A stretch of 64,000 nucleotides of DNA from Heligmosomoides polygyrus polygyrus (taxonomy: Eukaryota > Nematoda > Chromadorea > Rhabditida > Heligmosomidae): NCBI GenBank assembly GCA_947396885.1, contig OX377204.1, positions 24,063,706 through 24,127,705 of the forward strand. Reading direction: 5' to 3'. The position numbers and the translations under genes are program-made. The notes beneath the pieces are model-generated. The model worked only from the letters and a program-made list of their open reading frames with translations, did not search any database and was not told the DNA's origin. Within the stretch, counting starts at the first letter, position 1; every line of letters starts with the position of its first letter. Shown piece by piece: positions 23,188 through 34,216 of this stretch.

Positions 23188-23505
23188 GAATCCCTACGCA
23201 CGTTGGACGACATCGTCACCACGTCTTTTGAATCCCTACGCAAGTTGGACGACATTGTACGACGTTGGACGACGTCTTCAGCACGTCTTATGAATCCCTA
23301 CGCACGTTGGGCGACGTCTAGCGCAGGCCTTCTGAATCTTGACTCACGACGTCCAGCGAAGGCCTTCTGAATACCTGCGGACGTTAGACGATGTCTTTAA
23401 CACGTCTTTTGAACCCATACGTAAGATGGACGACGTCTTCAGCACGTCTTCTGAATTCAGACGTACGATGAACGACGTTTAGGGCACGCCTCCTGATTCC
23501 CTACG
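23188..23505 (+). repeat. 42-bp minisatellite, degenerate
   Basis: The word GAATCCCTACGCACGTTGGA recurs with changes starting at about 23188, 23230, 23292, 23334, 23369, 23411, 23453 and 23495. Most spacings are exactly 42 bp, with one of 62 and one of 35. Units also share GACGACGTCTTCAGCACGTCTT. The period is a multiple of three and part of the array is an open frame (repeating ESLR.LDDIV), but stops appear later, so I call it a satellite, not a gene. Confidence 0.85.
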
Positions 23506-23697
23506 CTCTGCACTCGATCCCCATTCATTCCATGACGCTTAGCCCTTGAATATCTCGTAAACTTGGATGATCAGCCGCCAAGGATATAGTTCGCCAGCAA
23601 TCGCCCATGGTTAAGCTCAAAGAAAGTCCGGCAGGCATACGCCGCACTGTCGTAGGCATCTTTTGGCTTCAGTCCCCCCTCCCCGTGACGGACACGT

Positions 23698-23742
23698 GAC
23701 TATATTATATTATTTATATATATATATAGTATATATTATATA
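23698..23742. repeat. TA-rich microsatellite
   Basis: An almost pure run of T and A (TATATTATATTATTTATATA and on) immediately upstream of the RTE copy's 5' end. Confidence 0.85.
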
Positions 23743-23899
23743 TCCACGGATCTCCCTCGATAGAGAGCCTTCGGGCTCTCTTGTTAAGAGGGATCTCGGG
23801 CCGCTTGTCGCAGGGCCACGTGGCGCGTCCCAGGGTGGTGGATAGGGGAATTAAACGCGAACCAAATGCGACCGTGTACTGCCCAGAGACGAAGGTGGG

Positions 23900-24688
23900 A
23901 TGCAGAGGAAGGACTCCTTGCTCCTGCTGTGTCGGGTCGATGCGTTCCTTGTGCGTGGGAGCGGCATGTTCGTGCACAGCGTGCGTGAATGTGTCCGTGA
24001 CTGTGCGGATTGTAACTGTGTCGGCCCGGCCAAAAGCTTGCACTCGGTAGACTGGGAGTATATCGTAAGGCGATTCGAGGCCGCCTTAAGTCTCGCCCCG
24101 TCCCTTCGGGCAGTCTGGCTGGCTGCCCAGAGTTCTTCGCCCTCACGGCAGAGCCTGACTAGCTACCCGTGTTGTATTGCAGTCAAACACAGCAGCACTA
24201 AAGGGCCTCATTCCCCTGACCCCGAAAGAGCCCCCCTTTCTGCAGCGATGGGAAGGACGAGTACGGAGAGGCTGCTAAAATCTCAGGGCCTAACCAGGCT
24301 GCGCAAATTGAAAAGGACTAGGATGACGATCTGTACTTACAACGCCCGCACGCTTGCATCGGAAGCATCCGTCGAGGACCTGATGATGCAAGCCAGGAAG
24401 ATCAAGTACGACGTCATCGGAATGACCGAGACGAGAAGACACCACCCCCTACACGCCGCCTACGATTCCGGAGAAGAACTGTTCCTCGGAACATGCGACA
24501 GCAGGGGAGCAGGCGGCGTTGGTGTCCTCGTCAACACGCACTTGGCCATGAACATCGATTCGTACGAGTCTCTGACAGCGATGTGGCTCCGTGACAGCCT
24601 TGACTGTGTTCGTCGCGTATGCCCCAACATCCGACTACGACGACGAAGACGTCGAGGCCTTCTACGTGGAGCTGGAGAAGTTCTATAA
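23900..24688 (+). pseudogene. RTE family A N-terminal extension and endonuclease part (frameshifted)
   Basis: One open frame runs from an ATG at 23900 through the ATG at 24248 and into the APE-type endonuclease, whose role is to nick target DNA. The 116 residues before 24248 contain Cys/Arg-rich words (CVRDCADCNCVG). That frame is also open in the 38-kb copy, so it may be coding rather than leader. From 24248: RMTICTYNARTLASE (start of endonuclease), IGMTETRRHH (catalytic Glu region) and GGVGVLVNTHLAMNI. A 26-nt deletion near 24585 then shifts the frame; the true continuation (VFVAYAPTSDYDD, GDFNAKIG) is in another frame to about 24965. Confidence 0.8.
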
Positions 24689-24965
24689 GGAAGATCACAC
24701 CTTCTACAAGGTGATCGTCGGCGACTTCAACGCCAAGATCGGGCCACGAAGGTCGCCGGAAGAACTTCACATCGGAACCCACGGTTTGGAGTGGAACGAG
24801 CAAGGTGAAAGGCTGTCTGAGTTTATTATGTCGACCAAGACCATCCATGGAAACTCGCAGTTCCAGAAGCCTCCCTCCCTACGATGGATCTGGGAATCCC
24901 CCGGTGGCCAGTTCCACAACGAGATCGACCACATCATCTTCAATCGCAAGTATTGCCTGACCGAC
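24591..24965 (+). pseudogene. RTE family A endonuclease, middle part after frameshift
   Basis: Continues the endonuclease: LTVFVAYAPTSDYDDEDVE, then VGDFNAKIGPRRS (the D/N catalytic motif of APE-like nucleases), then GQFHNEIDHIIFNRKYCLTD. The expected SDHR motif that completes the nuclease active site, present in the 62-kb copy near 63590, is missing because the internal deletion begins here. Confidence 0.8.
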
Positions 24966-24979
24966 ACGTCCACCTGCCC

Positions 24980-26542
24980 CCATGCCATCTTTCGCAGGAT
25001 GGATACGTCGTCCCCTCTGTTCTCTCTTCCGAAATCCGACACGCCATCTCGTCGGTGAAGAAACGTACAGCACCCGGTCCTGACAGGATTAGAGCTGAAC
25101 ACCTGAAGAACCTCCCGCCAGCGCTCATCAACACCTTGGCGCGGCTCTTCACAAATTACCTGTCGGAGTGCAAGGTTCCATCTCAGTGGAAGACCAGCAA
25201 GACCGTTTTGCTGTACAAGAAGGGAGACATGCACGACATTGGCAACTATCGCCCGATCTGCCTGCTGTCCGTAGTCTACAAGCTGTTCACTCGAGTCATC
25301 CTGAATAGGATCAGTAGAACGCTGGACGAAGGACAGCCACGCGAACAAGCAGGATTTCGGAGAGGATTCAGCACGATCGACCACATACACACCATTACGA
25401 AGCTCATCGAAGTGTCGCGAGAGTACAAGCTGCCGCTGTGCCTTACGTTCATCGACCTGAAGAAGGCATTCGACTCCGTCGAGACTGAAGCGGTCATGGA
25501 AGCCCTGCTCACCCAGGGCGTTCCTACTCAGTACATCAGGGTCCTTCGAGAGCTGTACAGTGGATTCACGACCAAGATCTCTCCATTCTACAACGACGTC
25601 GTCATTGACGTGAAGAGAGGGGTTCGACAAGGGGATACCATATCCCCGAAGCTCTTCAGCGCCACCCTCGAAAACGTCATGCGCGAACTAGAAGACATGG
25701 GAGTGAAGGTCGACGGCCGGCAACTGCACCATCTTCGCTTCGCTGACGACATCGTGCTCATAACACCGAGCATCAGTCAGGCGGAACGAATGCTGGCCGA
25801 TTTCGATCGTGTATGTGGAAGCGTTGGACTGCAGATGAATCATACGAAGACGATGTTCATGAAGAACGGATGGGTTTCTGATGCCCCATTCTCGCTCAAC
25901 GGAACGAACATCTCCGAATGCTCCAGCTATGTCTATCTGGGTCGCGAAGTCAACATGGCCAACGACCTAGCACCAAAGTTGAGCAGGAGGAAAAGAGCGG
26001 CTTGGGGAGCTTTCAAGAGCGTCGAAGAAGTCGCGAAGAAGACGAAGAACGTCCGACTCCGTGCCCACCTATTCGACTCCACTGTTCTTCCTGCCCTAAC
26101 ATACGCCTCAGAGACCTGGGCTATACGAAAGCAGGATGAACACGCGATCAGCGTCGCGCAGCGTGGAATCGAGAGGACGATGCTCGGAGTGACACGACTC
26201 ACGCAAGTGAGAGAAGGCCTTCGGAGTTCCGAGCTTCGCCGACGTTCGAAGATCAGAGACGCTGTCGCATGGGCCAAGTCGTCGAAAATTAGGTGGGCCG
26301 GCCACACCCGCTGGACGAGAGCCGTCACAGACTGGATTCCGCGGGATGTCAAAAGAACACCAGGACGCCTACCAACGCGTTGGTCGGACTTCTTCGTGAA
26401 AGCCCTGAACGACCGATATGACGCTCTTCGTGTCCCTCGTGCGAGGAGGATTCATTGGAACACTCTGGCACGCGACAGGGACGAATGGAGACGCTGCTGG
26501 CGCCCGCTCGAACAAGTCGATGATCAACGGGACGACAGGTGA
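24980..26542 (+). pseudogene. RTE family A reverse transcriptase and C-terminal domain
   Basis: A long open frame (about 520 codons) coding the reverse transcriptase that copies the element's RNA onto nicked chromosomal DNA. Visible blocks are: TAPGPDRIRAEHLKNLPP (RT1), IGNYRPICLLSVVYKLFTRV, EQAGFRRGFSTIDHI, CLTFIDLKKAFDSV (motif A), GVRQGDTISPKLF (motif B), LRFADDIVLI (catalytic Asp pair at 25745-25750) and YVYLGREVNM. The C-terminal RTE block is KSSKIRWAGH...RWSDFF..ALNDRYDALR. All RT catalytic residues are present; only fusion to the truncated endonuclease breaks the protein. At 26305 the HVMR word seen in other copies is deleted in frame. Confidence 0.9.
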
Positions 26543-26552
26543 TACAGGTGAT

Positions 26553-27262
26553 ACAGATTATATATAGTAGGATAGAGCAAACAGTTTTGGTACTGCTTCT
26601 AAGGTTTAGTAAAGCGTGGTACAGCTATGCGCAACATTTCGAATTTTCAACAGATATGTATGTTGGTAGTTTGGCCATGTCACAGTTCATTTGTAAAAAG
26701 TGCAACTTCGTAAAGGAAGCGTTAGAACGCTTCCTTCACGAAGTACATGATAACGATCCTCTTCGAAGGAACTACAAGCTGGTTCCTTATTGATTTCCGC
26801 TCTTTTTTTATCACGAACACGGGAAGATAGGCTGAGAGAGAATGATAAAACTCATGATCAGAGATGCAACACTAGACTTCGATGGAAAATGGCTGATGTC
26901 CTTTTTTCCATCTAAATTAGATTTTTACTGTGTGGAAGAACCACAAAAATTTGCTTCTGCCTTTCCGTCTGCTTATGCAGTGAATACAAAGGTAGAAACT
27001 CATAAATGAAAGGCCATGACGTAGGCTTTAGATCACATTTCGACAATGTCGATGCTGGAGCTCTTTCTCGCATGTTGGGGTTCTTGGAATAAATGCTTTG
27101 TCATCGCTGTTGGGCTTCTAACACCGCGTAAACTGTTTATCAGAAAGCATCAAATTTCAGCGACAACGATTGCCAGAATTTGCCACCGACCAAGCACCAG
27201 CGGGCTTTTCTATGTTCATTAAGCAAGCTGTTTGAGCGATCAAAATGTAGTTATCCATGGCG
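26553..27262. other. No gene; one perfect-looking small palindrome
   Basis: A 40-bp palindrome at 26705-26744 (arms ACTTCGTAAAGGAAGCGTT and its complement, one mismatch, 2-nt loop). Otherwise nothing recognised. Confidence 0.55.
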
Positions 27263-27432
27263 TGAAAGACGAGGGAATGCGTTGATCAATCCCCATTGGG
27301 ACGCCCCACGCTTTCTACTTCTGCGCGATATCGTGAACACAAACTAAATACGTATCCAGCCTATGCAATGATTAGGGGTAGCATTCGATGAACAAGTTAG
27401 AATTTATCCTTCCTAGACCAATCTGTGTCACA
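27263..27432 (-). mobile_element. Old SINE copy, truncated head
   Basis: Diverged tail and body of the main SINE: GACGCCCCACGCTTTCTACTT, CGATATCGTG, GATGAACAAGTTAG, TTATCCTTCCTAGACCAATC. The head is missing; a mariner remnant follows directly. Confidence 0.7.
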
Positions 27433-27439
27433 ATGTCAA

Positions 27440-27930
27440 ATCATTTGAGAAAAACTTCATTTTGTTCCACTACACTTCTCCAAAGAATAAGAATTTTTCT
27501 AATTCCTCTCGCCTAAAGGACTGCAGTTCTGGAGTCGTACCATTGCTGAATCCAATTTTTGAGGTCTTCATCCGTTTCAAAAATTTTTTCTCAAATTTCT
27601 TGCTTGAGAGCACGGAAGAGATGGTGGTCGGTTGGGGCGAGGTCAGGGCTATACGGGGGATGTGGCATTACCTCCAAGCCGAGCCCCTTTATTGTTTCTC
27701 TTGTGAGTCTTGCTACATGTGGTTTCGCACTGAGTGTCCGGCAGGGTATGTGGAATCCAAGCTCCAAATTTCCATGCAAAGCCAAGACCCTTCAGATGGA
27801 TTCCCACTATCCCATGTGACACTTCGAGCTTCTCTACCAGTTGACGTGTCGTCTGCCTACTATCGGTACGAAAGAGGTGGAGTAGTTCAGTGTCGTCCAA
27901 TTCAATTGCCCTTCCTGACATTGTTTTGTT
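27440..27930 (-). pseudogene. Mariner transposase remnant, internally deleted
   Basis: On the minus strand: IELDDTELLHLFRTDSRQTT and LVEKLEVSHGIVGIHLKGLG (second DNA-binding helix-turn-helix), then WIPHTL (the WVPHEL linker motif). A jump to KPHVARLTRETIKGLGLEV and PYSPDLAPTDHHLFRAL (third catalytic Asp zone) follows. The C-terminus DEDLKNWIQQWYDSR ends near 27500. The middle, with the first two catalytic aspartates, is deleted. This is a different mariner family from the intact one. Confidence 0.88.
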
Positions 27931-28002
27931 CTCGAGTGAAAATCTCCCTTTAAAAAATTTCCGTATCGCTCATACTAGGCTCGATGAGTAGTAGATCCCA
28001 AG

Positions 28003-28067
<65 letters not shown>

Positions 28068-28079
28068 CTATATATATAT
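28003..28079. repeat. (TA)n microsatellite
   Basis: About 77 bp of nearly pure alternating TA. Confidence 0.97.
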
Positions 28080-30849
28080 GGTTAAATTGGTCGGCTGCCT
28101 GACATGCTGTAGATTCTCTAATGAATTCATGAAGAACGCCGTGCCGAAAATCTGGCATTGAGTCCGGAGGATTGGATAGATAGCGAAGTAAAGGAAAGGG
28201 CCTTGACCTGTGTCCGCGTGCGAACGGTAGACAAGTGTGATAGGATTATAAAATCAGCAATCAATACTCGCTAGTGTGTTCACAAGGAGAACGGTAAAAA
28301 AACTTTTCGAAGTGTGAAGAGACCTTTTCCTACCTAATGTTTCCTACGTCTTTATTTTTTCGAGCAATTCTGCGCCTTTTTAGGTTGCATTCCTTACTTT
28401 TTCAAGCAGCCTTCGTGGAAACTCGTTGTTCTTTCTTGGTGAAGAATAGTGGTGGCCGATACATAATTTTAAAAGTGTTGAGGTATGAGAATATATAATA
28501 CTGATATTAACGCGTTAATAGATTCTTTTTTGGGTCTTGAAATGAACTTTTACAGGGTGCGCTAAAAATAAGGGAACATACTTTCAGTTCTCGATCTCTA
28601 CCTCTATCCACTTTTTTTCTGATAAATTTACGGAGCTAAACGCTCTTTAGCCACTATTTTACATAACGAATTTCCTTACATCTTCAATAGCCTAACCTTT
28701 TCATATCATCTGAGCTTGCAGCTTTCATATACTCACATAATGTCTATTTCTCATAACATACGATCCAGTTGTCCCACTGTTTAAAGCCTGTCACCAAAGA
28801 ATGCAAACTCTTAAGCATCTTAAGTGTTCAGAAGAACCGCGGAATCCGTCCTAAACTGGTGAAGCCCTCATGAAACATTGACTGGACTAGAAAACGAAGA
28901 CCATGCGGCACAAAACTATAGCAAAATTTCAATACGAAAACCACTCAATGGAGAAGGCAAATGGGAATGGAGATAAACAATACCACAACATAACTTACTA
29001 GAAATAGCTCTCCTCTATTAATGCCCTACCGCAATCAGAAGTGAAAAACTCTTGATGGGAACAACAAGAGCAATGTTTTGAGAAAAAGGAAAAACGCGTG
29101 ACACTGAACTGTGAAATTGTTTCACTTCATGAAATACTGCGTTCGAGAGAGCTTTCGGCTTCCATAACCGTGGAAGCTGGCCAATATTTGCAGAAGCTAA
29201 CGAGAAAAAAGGGAAAGCGTCTGTTTTTGGCAATAAGCCCTACTAAGCAAATCTCTAGCTCTCAAAAATCATACTATGTATATGTTACTAGGAAATTATA
29301 AAACGCTTAACGCTATAGGCAGTTGAAGATGGTATTGTGAAACCGAGCACTATTCTGGACTAACTTAATATAGGACAGGCTTCTTTCACTCATAAAGGTT
29401 TCGGTGCAATGCCGCACACTGTAAAATGCCCTCTGATGTCATTCGGGCTCAACGGGAGAAATCAACTGAAGAAGCCGCACGTTACTTAAAAACATGAAAA
29501 TAAGACGCTCTGCGAAGAAGCCATTGAGCTCACTGCGGATGAAATAAAAAGTGCACTTCAGAGGCGACAGCAAGTACATCCTCTGAGGTCCTAATAAAAC
29601 GTAAGACAAGGTGTTCCATGCTATCATTGACTCACCGTTATTCACAACGAAGAGGGAGGTTTCGAGTTGGAGATGCCCAGTGCTTATCGTGCAAGAACTT
29701 TTCCTATATCCTAGAAACTCGAGTTGCAAGCGGGAGACATAGTTTTTACACGAATTCACACGCCACGACACTGGCAACGATTGTGGTAGATGCACAGTAG
29801 CCTTTCCTACAGAACAATGGGTACTTGTCGCGAAGGCGCACAGCATGGTGAGGCGAGAACGCACCACCCAATCAGGCCGCATCGAATTGGCGTCCCATTC
29901 ATAGAGGGTGTGCACGGTCGGTATCTTTATAACCTACATGATGGCTGACGCGTTGTCACCTCCCAATGCTATGCGCCGTCGCGACATGTACCGAACAATG
30001 ATGTCAAACCTATATGAAAGACGCTATGTGAACGAACTAATAAAAGTGGAAGCAGTCTTCTTGGACGACAGACCTGAGCCGTATTGAAGATTTTGTGGGC
30101 AGCTTTATTGAAGTAGGGCGATAGGAAAATTTCTGAAAAAGTTGAGAAGTTTAAGCTGCTGAAGAAGAAACGGGAGAAGCTGATCTGACGTAAACAACTT
30201 GCGGCGCCTGTGCTGTGTTAATGTGGAACGTTTATTAAGATTGAACGTTGTACAGCAGTTGCACAACACGTTGCTTGTAGACCACAACTAATTCAGCACT
30301 TTATTTGTTCGATTTCGATACTTATGACTGCCGTTTTTTTCGAATCGTTGAAATCTACATGATGTGTGAAAGGTATGTGAATAAATTTTTAGCATTTGAT
30401 TTGTTGAAATGTTACGGATCTGAGTGCTTTTGCTTACCAGACTTTAAAACCTCTCCAAAAATGCTAGCATCTGCCCTAATGGATCACCTTTCAAGATTCT
30501 TAACAATTAATTTTATTGTGAGTCTTATGAGAACATATAAGTTGCGCGATTAAGCTTTGGGAGCACATTTTTTGGAAGTTTTCCAAAAGTCCGAATCAGC
30601 TCTTGGGGTGAAAAAAGAAGCTTTTGCTAGACCTCGACTTATCAAAACGAATTTCGATCCTGTAGCCACTCAGATTCGAAAGGAGGCTGCGTAAAATTTG
30701 TCAGCAGGTAAGCGTATTTTCGCAGTGATCATCTAGCAAGCTACAAGCAAATTGTTTCCCTTTCCAAATAGGAAATATGTAATAAAGCAGAAAGAAGGGA
30801 AAATTTTCTTAATAACACTTGCAAGTGGAGTGGATGTGTAACCATAACC
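28080..30849. other. No recognisable gene or element
   Basis: Short frames only, none with a motif I recognise. Composition is ordinary AT-rich intergenic. This is the longest stretch in the window without an identified element; it may hold decayed repeats or unrecognised short exons. Confidence 0.35.
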
Positions 30850-31400
30850 ACGAAGCTATATATAAAGATTCCGATTGATTTCATTCTGTACCGCTTCTGG
30901 CCTGGCTTAGTTGCTTTCGGTAGAGGGACTGAACACAGTAGTGCCGTATTCAAGTGTGAGATGAACATGAGAAATGTCGGCCAATCTGAGGCGACTAACT
31001 GAGTCCATGGAGAAGCTTCTGAATATGACGTAAACGGCTATGCCTGCTTTACCCAATATTGCTTCGCTATTTTCGTTTAACTCGTTGAGTTTAGCGTCCA
31101 ACATAAAAAATAAATCACCTCTCTTTACCCATTTTTTGTCTGATTCCGAATGCGGTAACACGAGTAATCATCCTCCACGTCTTCGAGCTGAAGAAGCTTC
31201 GTTTTTAAACTAGAGAGGGAAGGGTTGCAGCCAGCAGTCCAAGCAGCAACGGCTATAATTGCTGGCTCTAGAGTCACGCGGCTGTCAGCTTTTTCAGCAT
31301 TCCTGTAGACTTTGATGTCATCACCAAACATTCGGCAAGATGTGCTGGATGACCTTAACGAGCTCGATAAATTACTGATCATCTGCTGCACACCGCTAGA
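30850..31400 (-). mobile_element. CR1-like LINE fragment, palm to thumb
   Basis: Minus-strand frames read CRMFGDDIKVYRNAEKADS near 31335-31285 (the FADD catalytic motif, here FGDD), then AAWTAGCNPSLSSLKTKLLQL. Next come LGKAGIAVYVIFRSFSMDS and LTLEYGTTVFSPSTESN near 31060-30910. The order matches CR1/Jockey reverse transcriptases. A frame change lies near 31150. Confidence 0.7.
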
Positions 31401-31562
31401 TCCCGGGGTTTCTCTATTTCCTAGTTTTCTGCGAAATTATTTTGCGTGACTGTTCTACAAGCATGCACAGTCTTGATGCCGCCCAGCAAGAAATCGTTTT
31501 TAGAGTGCGGAAGAAGAAAAGGTACAGAATTTTTATTCAAGATAACGGTACTTCACGAGCAC

Positions 31563-31660
31563 GTGTCGAGCGGTCTGGAAGAGTTGTGGTCCCCTCTGAG
31601 AAGACCTCCAGCCGACAAAAGGACCGTCAAAGTATTAAAGTAAAGCAAGTAAGTTTTGTT
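31563..31660 (+). mobile_element. RTE (family C) 3' end fragment
   Basis: GAGCGGTCTGGAAGAGTTGTGG, GAAGACCTCCAGCCGACAAA and the tail CGTCAAAGTATTAAAGTA match, inverted, the 3' end of the minus-strand element at 40330-40955. This defines the shared 3' end of that family, with an (ATCAAAGT)n-like tail. Confidence 0.75.
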
Positions 31661-32237
31661 TATTTGAAATTGCCGAAAACTATATGGGAGTATAATAAAC
31701 AGGATAGGATATAAGAAAAATAAAATAAAAACTGTTGTGCTCTGCTCGTGCTCTAAAGACACTTCAAGGAGTAGAAATTGGGACTGAAACTGAACACTTC
31801 CACTGCAAAAAGTGGCCGCGGCGGTAAGAAATATGTCGAAGAGTTGTCAGCGGTTTGCATTGGGCGTTAGAAAAACAGGGACTTCGTTCGTACGCTTCAC
31901 TGCGCTTCGCAGGCATGAGTGGATAGCAAATAAGCATATGTCAGTAATTGCTGCTCGAATTACCTGCGTAAGCAGTGTTTAGTAGAAGTAGAAAAACACA
32001 CTAATAGTAAGGATGGCGAGAGCAACAAGCGTCTGAAGTAAACCTGATGCTCATTCTCATTGCCTAAACGACGTTCAGTGGATGGTCGAAATGTTGTCGT
32101 TTCCCGCTTTCTGTTCAGCGCTGCTATCTCCGGGATATAACAGCATGTCTTTGGTGGACGCAAAACATCGAACGGAGCGCAATCTAGACAGAGCCACTGC
32201 ATCACCGCTCGCGCATGCAGTCAAGCTTAGGCATCTG
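31661..32237. other. No gene seen
   Basis: No exon or element recognised. Confidence 0.35.
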
Positions 32238-32381
32238 TTATACTCCCGCGGGAGCATCCGCGGAACGTCCGCGGACCAATGGTGCACGGCGGAGGCGGGC
32301 GTGGCGAGGCGCGGCGATTGGCCAGGTGAGGAGTCTCGGCGCGATTCCCGCCCTTCCGTGGATGCTCCCGCGGGAGTATAA
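32238..32381. mobile_element. GC-rich MITE with 27-bp inverted ends
   Basis: Ends TTATACTCCCGCGGGAGCAT and complement (with CC.CGGA inside) form near-perfect inverted repeats around an 85-90 bp GC-rich centre. Each end itself contains the 12-bp palindrome CTCCCGCGGGAG. The junctions are compatible with a TA target duplication. No coding sense. Confidence 0.75.
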
Positions 32382-32649
32382 CTCAGGCCTTACGCATGGT
32401 CACGACGCCTGGCAGTGAAGGCATCGTTCAGATGTCCATCTGGGCACCTCGAGAGCCAGCTGGTGGGCGATGATGACTATTTACCACCAGCGGTAGCATG
32501 TGATACCTGAAAAGAAAACCTGAGGAAAGGGCGATGTTGACCACGAAGAGGTCGCAAGACGTGCTGAGCGAGATACACGTTGTAATTGCTATAGGAGGCG
32601 ATAAATGATATACGAAGACAGAACGCTGACTGAGAATAAAAGCAATTAA

Positions 32650-32975
32650 CGATAGAGAATAAAGGACGGCGTTGTTCAATCCTTTTTGGGATGCGCCACG
32701 CGCTCTACTTCTACGCATTTAAGTTACCTCCAAGGGGTAGTGTGGGGGTAAATTAAATGCGTATTTGCCTACACGATAGTTGTTGTGACGAGGCGATTAA
32801 CAGCTTAGTGTGTCTCCCTTCCCAGGCAAATGTGGTACCAATTAACAGATCTCTTTGATCAATCCTTTTTGGAGGGATGGAAGGCTTGATTGGTCTTCGC
32901 GGGAAATCAGAGCAAAGAACCTGGGATCGGGTGCCCGCGGCAGCTGGCGCCTGTACAAGCAGCACCTGCAAAGCG
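32650..32975 (-). mobile_element. Old SINE copy, full-length but diverged
   Basis: Contains tail GAATAAAGGACGGCGTTGTTCAATCC, body GCCACGCGCTCTACTTCTACG, AAATGCGTATTTGCC, TGGTACCAATTAAC, GGAGGGATGGAAGGCTTG, and head GAACCTGGGATCGGGTGCCC. It carries an internal insertion near 32722-32750 and a duplicated TGATCAATCCTTTTTGGAG near 32858. Confidence 0.8.
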
Positions 32976-33048
32976 ATTATCAAATTGAGCAGGCCCAAGC
33001 TCTTTCTTGATCTATGAAGTGACCGTTATTATTCCCATCGGTGGTGTA

Positions 33049-33660
33049 TTAGGTTGACCGAAGAGTTCTGGCGGTTTTGTGCAACCGCTTTTCATTGGTT
33101 TATTACTGAATCAACATTCAACGTACTTCGCATCTTTATAGACCGTGTAGTACGCAATTCTTTGCTCCATCTGACGGAATAATGCATGTTTTTCATGTTC
33201 GCTTATTGATTATGCTTCTTCGAATAGTTATCGAAGTATCGCAGTATGGTATTGAAGCATGTCGAAAGAGCGATTCCGAACGAAATTTCACTCCAATTTC
33301 ATACCGAATATTGCGTGAGCTGCAGCCAGTGCTGGTCAACCGAACAGGTTCCATTCTTCAGCACATAACCCCTGCCCTCACGCTTCGCAAATCACCATGC
33401 GAAAATTAACCGAACTGGGAGTTGAAGTTCTGCCTCACCCGCCATGCTCGCCAGAATTTTCGTCAACCGATCATCACCTTTTTGAGCGCTTTTAGAATTC
33501 CTTTGCCGGAAGAACCCTCGCAAATGAAGACCACGCGAAAACAGCCTGTGAATTTGTCGAATGCATCTCGACCACTCGGTTTTTTGCTGATGGAATTAGT
33601 CAACTGGCATCGAGTTGCAAAAGGTGTGCTGCTTTGAACTATGCTTATTTCGACCGAATC
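33049..33660 (+). pseudogene. Mariner remnant, third family
   Basis: The left end TTAGGTTGACCGAAGAGTTC follows a TA, as a mariner terminus would. Downstream, LTELGVEVLPHPPCSPEFSS and TDHHLFERF (third catalytic zone) are readable near 33405-33500, and TTRFFADGISQLASSC with KRCAALNYAYFD (C-terminus) near 33570-33650. The central part is scrambled or deleted. I could not place the right inverted repeat. Confidence 0.8.
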
Positions 33661-34216
33661 CGGTGAATGTGAAGAAAGTTATAGTCGTTTAGAAGGGACC
33701 AGTCAAAACAGCCACAACTTTCCCAAATGGACCAAAACATGATATCGCGCTGTTTCAACACTAGCCTATAGTGAGGGGTTTCGAAACGTTACAGAATAGG
33801 CGGAAATTTTTTAAATTTTTCCGGAAAACAGAAAATTTTGAATTTATCACACGACGTAATTATTCTACTGAAAAATCCATTTTTCCAGTAGCGAATGGTT
33901 TTATATGAATAGAAATATGGTCGTGGACAAGCGTTCTAACCTGCAAGCAATTATAAAGATTTCTAGTGCACTCCAATTTCAACACAATCAGCAAATTGTC
34001 AATCTTGACTGATACATCCCAGGATTCTCGACATTTGAAGTATACAACATTGCTCATCAGCTCCGTTTCACAGCTAACGCCATACCGATTACATCACTAA
34101 TCGCGATACTGCGAGCGTTTTTGTGAATGTAAATGCTTTGATTCTTCAAAGTTGTGGCTGCGCCAGGATCTCTACTCCTAGTTCGCCTCGTTCCTCATGA
34201 ATACCTTTCCTAAATA

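Larger units (their letters stand above)
23744..26552 (+). mobile_element. RTE retrotransposon (family A), copy 1, near full ends, internal deletion
   Basis: The 5' end starts at CCACGGATCTCCCTCG, as in the copy at 62309. A strong hairpin follows (AGAGAGCC-TTCG-GGCTCTCT, 23762-23781). The endonuclease begins at 24248 and the reverse transcriptase runs to a stop at 26540-26542. After the stop lies a short tandem (ACAGGTGAT)2, typical of RTE 3' ends. Against the 62-kb copy it lacks 26 bp near 24585 and the segment that should follow about 24965 (endonuclease C-terminus and linker), so it cannot move by itself. Confidence 0.9.

Noticed and set aside
23744..23850. HDV-like self-cleaving ribozyme at the RTE 5' end
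   Set aside because: Some RTE elements have one, but I could not fit the nested P1/P2/P3 plan here: the strong TTCG hairpin uses the bases that P2 would need. Kept only as a structured 5' end to test.
23781..24146. Overlapping minus-strand frames across the RTE leader (also at 38401 and 62348)
   Set aside because: They recur only where the plus-strand RTE leader recurs and have no motif; shadows of the retrotransposon.
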